Below, piece after piece: positions 1 to 6,753 of a stretch of DNA of 6,780 nucleotides. Made by a program: the position numbers and the translations under genes. The notes beneath the pieces were generated by a model, which saw nothing but the letters and a program-made list of their open reading frames with translations, made no database searches and had not been told where the DNA came from. Source of the DNA: Tannerella sp. (GTDB taxonomy: Bacteria > Bacteroidota > Bacteroidia > Bacteroidales > Tannerellaceae); assembly GCA_031272655.1 (NCBI GenBank), contig JAISTJ010000125.1, forward strand, positions 1 to 6,780. Reading direction: 5' to 3'. How positions within the stretch are numbered: position 1 is the stretch's first letter; each line of letters begins with the position of its first letter.

Positions 1-972
1 TGGAAATGGGAGAATTACTGGCTTGTCTATTGTCTGTTTGGCTATATCGCAGTGCCTTTCTTAGTATGTCTGCTGTTTTCACCCGGCTTCATGTCCGCGC
101 TTGGGCAGGTGCCAGCAAAGACGCTCTGGTGGATATTTCTGCTTGGGGCGATATATGGCTTGGCTAACTTGACATTCGGGCTGTCGCTGCGTTATTTAGG
201 CATTGCGCTTGGATACGCGCTGTCGCTTGGGTTGATGATGGCAATCGGTACGCTTGTGCCTCCGGCTATTGACGGCAGATTGACGAAACTTTTTGAAGGC
301 GCCGGCGGGACGCTGTTAATCAGCGGGATAGTGATTGCGCTTATCGGAATTGGCATATCGGGCTTTGCGGGATTGCTGAAAAGCCGCGAGACTGAAAAAG
401 TTTCCGGCTCCGACGCCCCCGGACAAGTTGCGAATAATGAGTTCGATATCAAGAAAGGGCTTGCGGCGGCGCTATTTGTGGGCGTAACCGGCTCAGCAGC
501 AGCGCTCGGCATAGAACAGGGCGCCCCGATAGCTGACGCCTGCATCGCTAACGGCACAAACCCGCTTTTCGGCACCTGCGCCGTCTTTCTTGTGTTATAC
601 ACCGGTTCGTTTGCCGTTACGCTTGTCTGGTGCCTTTATATGGCAGGTCGCAATGGCGGCGTAAGGCTGTTTTGGACGTCGGACGGCAGCGCAACAGCCC
701 GTTTCCCGTTTCGCAACTATCTTTTATGCGCCTTAGCGGGCTTCCTGTGGTACATCAATTACGTCTTTTTCGGGATGGGCAAGGCGCAAATGGGCGAGTA
801 CTCGTTTGTGGCGTGGGGCATCCTTATGACGCTGACAATAGTATTTGCCACACTGTGGGGATTATACCGCAAAGAATGGAAAAATGTCTCCCGCAAGACA
901 TACGCCTTGATGTGGATTGGACTTGTAATTCTGCTCGCCGCCTCTTTCCTTATCGGCATGAGCAGCGCGTAA
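1..972 (+). CDS. rhaT: L-rhamnose/H+ symporter, RhaT family (5' end missing)
   Basis: This inner-membrane carrier would import L-rhamnose with protons for the rhamnose catabolic pathway. The frame is open from base 1, so the gene starts upstream; the GTG at 52 is simply an internal Val codon. The visible 323 residues match E. coli RhaT (344 aa) from its conserved W-x-W-E segment (here WKWENYW) to the C-terminus, so roughly 30 N-terminal residues, including the first membrane helix, are missing. Family landmarks are the stretch LRYLGIALGY (E. coli MRYLGMSMGI), a hydrophilic central loop ending in the conserved F-[DN]-[IL]-KKGL, GFLWYINYVFFGMGKA (E. coli GLMWYLQFFFYAWGHA) and KEWKN near the end. 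About nine hydrophobic helices are visible. The upstream neighbour is unseen; in Bacteroidota rhaT often sits in a rhamnose utilisation operon, so that is an inference. No clear terminator follows. Confidence 0.92.
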   Translation, partial: WKWENYWLVYCLFGYIAVPFLVCLLFSPGFMSALGQVPAKTLWWIFLLGAIYGLANLTFGLSLRYLGIALGYALSLGLMMAIGTLVPPAIDGRLTKLFEGAGGTLLISGIVIALIGIGISGFAGLLKSRETEKVSGSDAPGQVANNEFDIKKGLAAALFVGVTGSAAALGIEQGAPIADACIANGTNPLFGTCAVFLVLYTGSFAVTLVWCLYMAGRNGGVRLFWTSDGSATARFPFRNYLLCALAGFLWYINYVFFGMGKAQMGEYSFVAWGILMTLTIVFATLWGLYRKEWKNVSRKTYALMWIGLVILLAASFLIGMSSA

Positions 973-1007
973 TGTTTTTCGGGATTGCTTCGTGCTGTAT
1001 TTCTTAG

Positions 1008-1088
1008 TGCGGCAGAAGGGACTCGAACCCCCACGCCTTTCGGCACCGGCTCCTAAGGCCGACGCGGCTACCATTACGCCACTGCCGC
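1008..1088 (-). tRNA. tRNA-Leu, anticodon UAG
   Basis: This 81-nt tRNA gene reads leucine CUA (and other CUN) codons. The acceptor stem is GCGGCAG (1082-1088) paired with CTGCCGC (1009-1015), with discriminator A at 1008. The D-arm has GCG/CGC around a loop containing GG. The anticodon stem TCGGC/GCCGG encloses the loop CTTAGGA, giving anticodon TAG at 1053-1055. A long variable arm (GCC-GAAA-GGC) marks it as a class II tRNA. The T-arm GGGGG-TTCGAGT-CCCTT has two G-T wobbles at its outer end. The 3' CCA is not encoded (CTA follows the discriminator), so it must be added after transcription. It lies 70 bp downstream of the ABC exporter gene on the same strand and converges with rhaT. Confidence 0.96.
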
Positions 1089-1102
1089 AACTAAAAGCGC
1101 CG

Positions 1103-1137
1103 CAAAGATAGCGATTTATAATGAAAAACCGACCAAA
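1103..1137 (-). promoter_or_regulatory. Likely promoter for the tRNA-Leu gene
   Basis: Read on the minus strand, TATCTTTG at 1103-1110 is an exact match to the Bacteroidota -7 consensus TAnnTTTG. TTTTTGG at 1133-1139 could be the -33 element (TTTG core at 1134-1137), but the 23-bp spacer is longer than the usual 19-21 bp. The predicted start, a few bases downstream, would leave only a short leader before the tRNA 5' end at 1088. The tRNA is therefore probably transcribed on its own, although read-through from the ABC gene remains possible. Confidence 0.6.
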
Positions 1138-1158
1138 AACGGCAAAAAAGTGTTTTTT

Positions 1159-3006
1159 TCAGTATCCCTGCATTTCGCAGAGACGCTTGTAATAGCCGTC
1201 AATGGCAAGCAGTTCATCATGTCGGCCGCGTTCCACAATCTCGCCTTCGTGCATGACGCAAATCTCGTCGGCGTTACGGATAGTGGACAGCCTGTGCGCA
1301 ATAACAATTGTAGTGCGGTTGCGCATAAGGTTTTCGAGCGCTTCCTGCACTAATCTTTCCGATTCGGTGTCAAGCGAAGAAGTCGCTTCGTCGAGGATCA
1401 GGATAGGCGGGTTTTTAAGGATAGCCCTTGCGATGCTTATCCTCTGCCGTTGGCCGCCTGACAGTTTGCAGCCCCGATCGCCGATATTGGTATCGTATCC
1501 CGCTTCGGAAGCGGTGATAAATTCATGGGCATTGGCTATCTTCGCCGCTTCTTCGACTTCGGATAGGGTAGCGGAAGAAACGCCGAAAGCTATGTTATTG
1601 AAGAAAGAATCGTTGAAAAGTATGGGTTCCTGACTGACATTGCCCATCAGTTCACGCAGGTCATGCAGTGAGGCATTGCGGATATCCGTGCCGTCAATAG
1701 TAACGGCGCCTTTTTCTACATCATAAAAACGAGGTAGCATGTCGGCGAGAGTGCTTTTTCCGGAGCCGGATTGCCCTACAATAGCGACCGTTTTGCCTTT
1801 ATCTATGCGGAGATTGATGCCTTTCAACACCCATTCGGAACCGTAACGGAACCATACATCGCGGTATTCGATAGCCTCGTTTAGTGCTATCTGTGCGGGA
1901 TTGGCGGGGGACTTGATGTTTGATTGCGCAAGTAGCAGTTTATCAACCCTTTGCACTGATGCCAAGCCTTTCTGTATTGAATATGAAGCCTTGCTCAACT
2001 CTTTGGCGGGGTTGATGATACTGTAAAAAATCACAAGATAATAGATAAAAGTAGAGGCGTCAATGGGGCTGTTATTGCCGAGTATAAGTGTGCCGCCGTA
2101 CCACAGGATGATGACGATGGTGATAGTGCCGAGCAGTTCGCTCATTGGATGGGCGAGTTGCTGGCGGCGGTAAATGCGGTTGGTAGTTCGGCGGAAAGTC
2201 TCATTGAGGCGCACAAAATTATCGTGCATCTTGTTTTCGGCGTTAAAAGCCTTGATAATACGCAGTCCACCAAGCGTTTCCTCAATCTTGCTCATCAGCG
2301 CGCCCCACTGCGTCTGTCCGAGAAACGATTTGCGTTTGAGCGTTTTGCCAACTTTTCCCATAACATAGCCCGCAAGAGGCAGCAGGATGAAGACAAAAAG
2401 CGTCAGTTGCCAGCTGATAACAAGCATCGCCGCAAGATAAATGCCGATCATGATAGGATTTTTGAAGAGCATATCAAGCGAACTCATGATAGATGTTTCA
2501 ATCTCGTTTACATCGCCCGAAACGCGGGCAATGATGTCGCCTTTACGCTCTTCGGAAAAAAATCCGAGTGGTAACTCCATGATTTTCAGGTTAATCTTAT
2601 TCCTGATGTCCCTAACAACGCCAGTCCTGATAGGTATCATGGTATAGAAAGCTAAATACATTGTAAGCACCTTGAGAAGCGTCATCAGCGACAGGCACAA
2701 GCCGAGCATAACAAGCGTAAACGAGCCGCTGTGGGTTTCAATCAAATGATTAACAAACCAGAAGAAGTTGTTTTGGATGATTTCGGGCGCCGACTGCCAC
2801 CAATCGCCTGAGAAAGGGCTGAACGACCATTCCATATACGTATATGTATGAGAATCAATCTTAAACAGGATGTTCAGGATTGGCACAATCAGCGTAAAAG
2901 TGAATACGTTGAAAATGGCAGACAGGATGTTAAAAACTATATTTAGCGCCAAATATTTTTTATAAGGCGGTACGAAACGTTTTAAGACAATTAAAAAAGA
3001 CTTCAA
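1159..3006 (-). CDS. ABC exporter, MsbA-like fused permease/ATPase
   Basis: This half-transporter (615 aa) would dimerise in the inner membrane and use ATP to export or flip a hydrophobic substrate; MsbA-type relatives flip lipid A, others export lipids, drugs or peptides. The membrane part (about 1-335) has six predicted helices, with a long periplasmic loop (about 50-95) after the first. The ATPase part shows an A-loop Tyr (388), Walker A GQSGSGKST (411-419), Q-loop Gln 459, signature LSGGQ (515-519), Walker B ILILDE (535-540, catalytic Glu 540), D-loop SSLD and switch His 571, so it should be active. No ATG is available near the start; the likely start is TTG at 3004-3006, which gives the usual N-terminus (KRFVPPYKKYL at about 9-19). 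It begins 20 bp after the last base before the lipoprotein stop codon region and no promoter is seen there, so the two are probably cotranscribed. Substrate is unknown. Confidence 0.92.
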   Translation of the reverse strand: MKSFLIVLKRFVPPYKKYLALNIVFNILSAIFNVFTFTLIVPILNILFKIDSHTYTYMEWSFSPFSGDWWQSAPEIIQNNFFWFVNHLIETHSGSFTLVMLGLCLSLMTLLKVLTMYLAFYTMIPIRTGVVRDIRNKINLKIMELPLGFFSEERKGDIIARVSGDVNEIETSIMSSLDMLFKNPIMIGIYLAAMLVISWQLTLFVFILLPLAGYVMGKVGKTLKRKSFLGQTQWGALMSKIEETLGGLRIIKAFNAENKMHDNFVRLNETFRRTTNRIYRRQQLAHPMSELLGTITIVIILWYGGTLILGNNSPIDASTFIYYLVIFYSIINPAKELSKASYSIQKGLASVQRVDKLLLAQSNIKSPANPAQIALNEAIEYRDVWFRYGSEWVLKGINLRIDKGKTVAIVGQSGSGKSTLADMLPRFYDVEKGAVTIDGTDIRNASLHDLRELMGNVSQEPILFNDSFFNNIAFGVSSATLSEVEEAAKIANAHEFITASEAGYDTNIGDRGCKLSGGQRQRISIARAILKNPPILILDEATSSLDTESERLVQEALENLMRNRTTIVIAHRLSTIRNADEICVMHEGEIVERGRHDELLAIDGYYKRLCEMQGY

Positions 3007-3026
3007 AAGAATTAAAAAAAATAAAA

Positions 3027-5228
3027 TTAATATTTAATACAACGGACAGCTAAGGCATCGGCGTTGTCGGTGAACTCATCTGCGCTGTACAGTGTAATAT
3101 CGGACGAGTATAACCGATAGGAGCCTCCGTTAGTGCCGCTTTTACGGGCCGGCGTCCGCGTCCAGTAAGCCATGCTTCCGGCTTTTGTGTCGGTGCCCGA
3201 ACTGATCAGCTGTCCGCCAACGTTTACGCCGGTAACATTCCTGCCGTAACGGTAGCCGGTAACAGGGAAGTATGCGCTAATTCCGGTACTGATCACGTAT
3301 TCCCATGTTTTATAGCTTATATTGTTAAATGTTGGCGTAGGTTTGGCGTATGCTGCGTGCAACTCTTCAAAATCCTGTCTATCAGGCACTCTGTAGTTGG
3401 GCGGACACGGGTCGTAGTCGGTTTTATAAGGATGAGGGAGATACCATCTTGCCGTATCGCCGTCTGTTTTATCAGCTATCCAGTCCGCATAACCACTACT
3501 TTCATTATATTGCGAACTGTAAATAAACTGTGTCGGGTTTTCAACGGAATAAGCTATTGTGCCGTATTTTGGGCTGTTTCCGGCTAAAGCTCCCCATGAA
3601 ACCTTGTTGAGAATAGTATTCGCAATGGCTAAAGACAGCAGGTCTGAGGCTGACGCCGTCTCGTTTTTCTTGCCGTCGCCGCCAATGAACGGATCTTTCC
3701 TGCCCCACTGGTACAGGAAGCCGTATCTGTCTATATCCGCATCGGTAAGTTTTGCCGATAACGCCCCTAAATTCCTGTCTAAAAAGTATTTACCTGACGG
3801 GAAAACAATATCATCAGGTTGGTCGGTAATCCATATATGCCATGACCAGACGATATCCCCGGAATTATTTTTAAGTGCTATAATAACATTCCCTTCCGTG
3901 TATTCGCCAAACTGCGTCCCGACTTTGAACTGCACATATTTATTTCCGCCGGCATCAACTATTGCGAACTTTGTAGTATCAATCAGCTCTGTGATTGAAA
4001 AGGCATTGCCTCCGCCGATTTTCGACGCCCAAAGCCAATCTGCTTTTGTGCCAGTCAAAGCAGGTGTGTTTGAAATAGTCCTCATCGGTATCCGGCTCAA
4101 TCCGGGCTTACTGATTATGTAGCAGTTTGCCGCTTGCGAGAAACTGTTCACAACCACGTCATCGGCAGGAACGGTGTATGAATCGCCCGCGCTCGTTTTC
4201 TTTGCGGTAATATTGAAAGTATAAACGTTGTCGGGCTTTAGCTCGGTTACATTGTGTTTCGTATAAATTTTCCAAGCTTCGGTTTCAACAACCGAAAGCA
4301 AACATTCATCCGAAGCAATTTTTAAAGTATTGACAGTGAGCCATATATATGGCCCCGAAGAGCTGCCTATCTCGCTTCCTCCGGTAATTGAAGCTGTTAT
4401 CGTATTTGACGACTTGCCGACGCCGGCGTCAAAAACGGGCGTCGCGGAATGTCCTTTAGACACGTCAACGGTGTAATTTCCGGCGAGAATATACTTGTCA
4501 AGCGGCTTTGCAATGTCGTTTTTCTTTACGACATAAACCTGAATGCGTTTAATTTTTTGACTGCTAAATTCGGTAAACGAAGCGTCTTTTTTGACCTGAA
4601 AACGAAGCATGGAAAAGATGTTTTTGAGGTACATCTGCCCCGTGCCTTTATCAAGGCTAAACGTATCGGAGAGGTTAGAGACCATGAACAAGTTTTTGCA
4701 GACAGCGCCGGACACGGATTTCTCGGAAGCGCTGTCAGCCGACTGATTTTGAACGGGATTGAGGCTGTAAGAAACAGTGGTGGACGAAACCCCCGACGAC
4801 TGATATGGATAATAGCTGAAACTGACGGCTTTTTTTAATCTTGTGGTCAAAGTGTCTGTTACTGTGGATATTGTGTCGCCTTTAGCAGCTTCATTGTCAT
4901 TGAGGGCTATTTTTCGGTTTTGATAAATAGCGGTATTTTTTTCTCCCGTAAGCCACAAGCCGACGTATTCCGCAGAATCAAATCTGAAAACGGGCGGCGC
5001 AGTCGTCAGGTCAGGGTAGGCATAAGACGATACATTTTCAATCTTTGAAGTGATAAAAGTGTATTGGAATGTCCTCTTGATGAGATAATCGGTGTTTTCG
5101 TCCGAAATATTATCGTCCGGATCTTGGGTGGATTCGGATTCCCAGTCATTTACCCTGTCGTAGATACAACTGACCGGAACTATGACAAGCGCCAGTATTA
5201 CGCTGATTATCAACCATGTACGTTTCAT
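3027..5228 (-). CDS. Predicted lipoprotein: fimbrillin-like region plus FISUMP-type C-terminal domain
   Basis: A 733-residue exported protein, probably displayed on the outer membrane; a role in adhesion or fimbria-like structure is inferred, not shown. The N-terminus MKRTWLIIS followed by a hydrophobic run and VPVS-C (Cys 21) looks like a lipoprotein signal peptide, with an acidic mature start (D24, D28, E30, E32). Residues about 50-345 resemble fimbrillin/Mfa-like proteins: beta-rich, Ser/Thr-rich, with YYPYQSS, LKNIFSMLRFQV and a domain ending in NVYTFNITAKK. A linker with ANCYIISKPG (about 367-376) leads to WSWHIWITD, FLDRNLGAL, GFLYQWGRKDPF, YDPCPPNYRVP, YFPVTGYR and a terminal AVRCIKY, the hallmarks of FISUMP-type domains common in Bacteroidota. 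The start at 5226-5228 is chosen because AAAGGA lies 9 bp upstream and the signal peptide begins there; in-frame ATGs at 5246 and 5273 are rejected (5273 lies inside the promoter). First gene of a unit with the ABC exporter. Confidence 0.8.
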   Translation of the reverse strand: MKRTWLIISVILALVIVPVSCIYDRVNDWESESTQDPDDNISDENTDYLIKRTFQYTFITSKIENVSSYAYPDLTTAPPVFRFDSAEYVGLWLTGEKNTAIYQNRKIALNDNEAAKGDTISTVTDTLTTRLKKAVSFSYYPYQSSGVSSTTVSYSLNPVQNQSADSASEKSVSGAVCKNLFMVSNLSDTFSLDKGTGQMYLKNIFSMLRFQVKKDASFTEFSSQKIKRIQVYVVKKNDIAKPLDKYILAGNYTVDVSKGHSATPVFDAGVGKSSNTITASITGGSEIGSSSGPYIWLTVNTLKIASDECLLSVVETEAWKIYTKHNVTELKPDNVYTFNITAKKTSAGDSYTVPADDVVVNSFSQAANCYIISKPGLSRIPMRTISNTPALTGTKADWLWASKIGGGNAFSITELIDTTKFAIVDAGGNKYVQFKVGTQFGEYTEGNVIIALKNNSGDIVWSWHIWITDQPDDIVFPSGKYFLDRNLGALSAKLTDADIDRYGFLYQWGRKDPFIGGDGKKNETASASDLLSLAIANTILNKVSWGALAGNSPKYGTIAYSVENPTQFIYSSQYNESSGYADWIADKTDGDTARWYLPHPYKTDYDPCPPNYRVPDRQDFEELHAAYAKPTPTFNNISYKTWEYVISTGISAYFPVTGYRYGRNVTGVNVGGQLISSGTDTKAGSMAYWTRTPARKSGTNGGSYRLYSSDITLYSADEFTDNADALAVRCIKY

Positions 5229-5237
5229 AATTAAAAT

Positions 5238-5243
5238 CCTTTC
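5238..5243 (-). promoter_or_regulatory. Ribosome binding site for the lipoprotein gene
   Basis: AAAGGA on the minus strand lies 9 bp before the ATG at 5226-5228. It is the clearest Shine-Dalgarno-like sequence in the window and decides between three in-frame ATGs: it is correctly placed only for the innermost one, which also gives a compact signal peptide. Confidence 0.65.
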
Positions 5244-5270
5244 CATTATAAAAATGTAAATAATCAGCGA

Positions 5271-5301
5271 CAAAGTTATAAATTAATTGACAAAAACCAA
5301 A
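5271..5301 (-). promoter_or_regulatory. Bacteroidota-type promoter for the lipoprotein-ABC unit
   Basis: On the minus strand, TTTG (5298-5301) is followed after exactly 19 bp by TAACTTTG (5271-5278), matching the Bacteroidota sigma-ABfr pattern TTTG-N19-21-TAnnTTTG. The expected start near 5265 gives a leader of about 35 nt that includes the AAAGGA ribosome site. The promoter sits in the 81-bp gap after the yhhQ-like gene, so the lipoprotein and ABC genes can be transcribed independently of it. Confidence 0.7.
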
Positions 5302-5309
5302 AAAAATTG

Positions 5310-5990
5310 CTATAATTGTCGAATTTTAAACGGATTAAATGAAACCTGAGTGTCATAAACATCGCTGCCGTCAATTTTCTTAACATACCGAACGATGCGG
5401 ATTGTAACGGGCAGTACGATTATTTCGTACAAAGATTTGAGGGCGATCTGGGTTACTACCATCAGCGCCATCCGGTCGCTGGGGATAAGTCCGAAAAAAG
5501 CTATCGGAAAGAAAATCAGCGAGTCAGCGCTTTCTCCGGCAATAGTTGAGACTACAGCCCGCAATGAAAAATGCTTTCCCTGCGATGAAATTTTCATCTT
5601 GCTCATCACGTAAGCATTTATAAATGAGCCTGTTAAAAAAGCTGCGAAACTTGCAGCAACTATTCGCGGCGTCATGCCGAAAATCATATTGAAGCTGTCG
5701 CCGCCTTCCCAGAATGGCGCCGCCGGCAGGATAATTGACAGCTGTACAAGCGCTACGGCGACGAAATTCATCGCAAACCCGCACCAGATGATAAGGCGAG
5801 CCTTACGGTAGCCCCACACTTCGGAGATACAGTCATTAATGATGTACGACAGCGGAAAGACAAGCAGACCCGCAGTAGAAGTAACAGGTCCGATCTGAAT
5901 CACTTTAGTCTCAAGGAAATTGGAGACTATCAGACAAACTACAAACAAAATCCCCAGCGTCATAAAGGGGACGGATACCATTTTTTTCAT
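5310..5990 (-). CDS. yhhQ: Queuosine precursor transporter, YhhQ family (VUT/DUF165)
   Basis: This 226-residue inner-membrane protein belongs to the YhhQ family, which takes up queuosine precursors (preQ0/preQ1 in E. coli, queuine in some bacteria) for modification of tRNA at the wobble G of GUN anticodons. About six hydrophobic segments are seen (roughly 6-24, 36-52, 64-86, 105-125, 145-167, 175-200). Family motifs present are IVSN (21-24), FPLSYIINDCISEVWGYRKAR (the conserved D-x4-E-x2-G-[YF] block, about 45-65), a mid-protein FLTGSFINAYVMSKMK, and STIAGESADSLIFF (148-161). Length is normal. The ATG at 5988-5990 is used; an ATG three codons later is possible. The leader lacks a strong Shine-Dalgarno sequence and holds a candidate preQ1 riboswitch, which fits this assignment well. 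Which precursor it carries cannot be told from sequence. Confidence 0.9.
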   Translation of the reverse strand: MKKMVSVPFMTLGILFVVCLIVSNFLETKVIQIGPVTSTAGLLVFPLSYIINDCISEVWGYRKARLIIWCGFAMNFVAVALVQLSIILPAAPFWEGGDSFNMIFGMTPRIVAASFAAFLTGSFINAYVMSKMKISSQGKHFSLRAVVSTIAGESADSLIFFPIAFFGLIPSDRMALMVVTQIALKSLYEIIVLPVTIRIVRYVKKIDGSDVYDTQVSFNPFKIRQL

Positions 5991-5994
5991 ACGT

Positions 5995-6025
5995 CTTGTT
6001 TTTTAAGTGGTTATCAAGCACACTT
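5995..6025 (-). promoter_or_regulatory. Candidate class I preQ1 riboswitch
   Basis: Read as RNA on the minus strand, AAGUG (6021-6025) pairs with CACUU (6005-6009) to form P1 around an 11-nt loop, UGCUUGAUAAC. Six A residues follow (5999-6004), then CAAG (5995-5998), which pairs perfectly with loop CUUG (6015-6018) as the P2 pseudoknot. By alignment with the known Thermoanaerobacter tengcongensis and Bacillus aptamers, the first loop base is U, the last loop base (6010) is the C expected to pair with preQ1, and an A precedes the P2 tail strand. P2 ends four bases before the ATG at 5990, so ligand binding should hide the start region and lower translation. Caveats: the A linker (6 nt) is shorter than the 8-9 nt in those two examples, and P1 has two outer A-U pairs. 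Found by eye only, with no covariance search. Confidence 0.68.
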
Positions 6026-6039
6026 TGTTATTAATGCTG

Positions 6040-6047
6040 CAAAATTA
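6040..6047 (-). promoter_or_regulatory. Likely -7 element of the yhhQ promoter
   Basis: TAATTTTG on the minus strand matches TAnnTTTG. Transcription would start about 6033-6035, giving a leader of roughly 45 nt that contains the whole candidate riboswitch. No good TTTG is found at the -33 spacing (the sequence there is close to TTTACTG), so the promoter may be weak. Confidence 0.5.
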
Positions 6048-6069
6048 CGAATTTTTCGGGAAATATCAG

Positions 6070-6077
6070 TAAATTTG
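6070..6077 (+). promoter_or_regulatory. Likely -7 element of the ung promoter
   Basis: TAAATTTG matches TAnnTTTG and lies 13 bp before the ung ATG. The transcript would start about 6083-6085, leaving a leader of under ten bases, nearly leaderless. The -33 region has no TTTG at the expected distance. Confidence 0.5.
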
Positions 6078-6090
6078 CAGAAAAAAATTT

Positions 6091-6753
6091 ATGGACGTAA
6101 AAATTGAAGCGAGCTGGAAAGCCGTTTTGGCAGAGGAATTTGAGAAGCCTTACTTTGTGCAACTTACTGATTTTGTGCGCAATGAATATTTGACCACTGC
6201 CGTATATCCGCCTGCAGGGTTGATCTTCAATGCTTTCAACCATTGCCCTTTCGACAAGGTGAAAGTTGTTTTGCTTGGACAGGATCCGTACCACGAGCCG
6301 GGTGAGGCGCATGGATTATGTTTTTCGGTGCAGGACGGAGTGCGGTTTCCGCCGTCGTTGCAGAATATTTTCAAGGAGATAAAGTCGGACGTCGGCAAAC
6401 CTGTGCCTTTAAGCGGCAATTTGACGCGATGGGCGGATCAGGGCGTACTGCTGCTGAACGCCACCCTGACCGTTCGCGCTCATCAGGCCGGCTCTCATCA
6501 AAACAGGGGTTGGGAGACATTTACAAACGCGGTTATAGGCAAGTTAGCGACCCAACGCGAGCATATCGTCTATATCCTTTGGGGCGCATACGCCCAACGC
6601 AAAGGTCAGATGATAGACCCAAGCCGCAATCTTATCCTGCAATCGCCCCACCCTTCGCCGCTATCCGCCAGTCGAGGCTTCTTCGGCAATAAACACTTCT
6701 CAAAAGCCAACGCCTACCTGTCCGAAAACGGCTTGACGCCTATTGAGTGGTGA
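6091..6753 (+). CDS. ung: Uracil-DNA glycosylase, family 1
   Basis: This cytoplasmic base-excision repair enzyme cuts uracil from DNA after cytosine deamination or dUTP incorporation. All key motifs are intact in the 220 residues: the water-activating loop GQDPYH (63-68, catalytic Asp 65), AHGLCFSV with the uracil-stacking Phe 78, LLLN with the uracil-recognising Asn 123, the Leu-loop HPSPLSASR (187-195, His 187 catalytic), and the conserved ILWG (162-165). The length is normal for the family and the N-terminus MDVKIEASW is typical of Bacteroidota Ung. No Shine-Dalgarno is seen before the ATG, only an A-rich stretch. It diverges from the yhhQ-like gene, with about 100 bp between the start codons. 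The 27 bases after the stop hold no recognisable terminator. Confidence 0.97.
   Translation: MDVKIEASWKAVLAEEFEKPYFVQLTDFVRNEYLTTAVYPPAGLIFNAFNHCPFDKVKVVLLGQDPYHEPGEAHGLCFSVQDGVRFPPSLQNIFKEIKSDVGKPVPLSGNLTRWADQGVLLLNATLTVRAHQAGSHQNRGWETFTNAVIGKLATQREHIVYILWGAYAQRKGQMIDPSRNLILQSPHPSPLSASRGFFGNKHFSKANAYLSENGLTPIEW

Noticed and set aside
1008..1088. tRNA-Leu as an integration site for a mobile element
   Set aside because: No second copy of the tRNA 3' end, no integrase and no phage or plasmid gene is present in the window.
1144..1158. AAAAAA-GTG-TTTTTT hairpin just past the ABC stop codon as a terminator
   Set aside because: The stem is only A-T pairs with a three-base loop, too weak for a standard intrinsic terminator.
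2833..2846. Perfect 14-bp palindrome CATATACGTATATG
   Set aside because: It lies inside the ABC exporter coding region, over Tyr-Thr-Tyr-Met codons in the first periplasmic loop. It is AT-rich, single-copy and far from any promoter, so it is most likely chance.
3559..4122. Long open frame on the plus strand opposite the lipoprotein, and similar ones opposite rhaT (192-602) and the ABC gene (2149-2574)
   Set aside because: Their translations match no family, lack ribosome sites and are explained by codon use of the well-supported genes on the other strand.
5229..5273. Earlier in-frame ATGs (5246 and 5273) for the lipoprotein
   Set aside because: The 5273 ATG overlaps the -7 promoter element and would not be in the transcript; both add a hydrophobic leader that spoils the signal peptide, while the ATG at 5228 has a well-placed AAAGGA.
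5584..5598. Inverted repeat GATGAAA-T-TTTCATC
   Set aside because: It is within yhhQ codons for a Lys/Met/Ile-rich loop and has no partner site or regulatory position.
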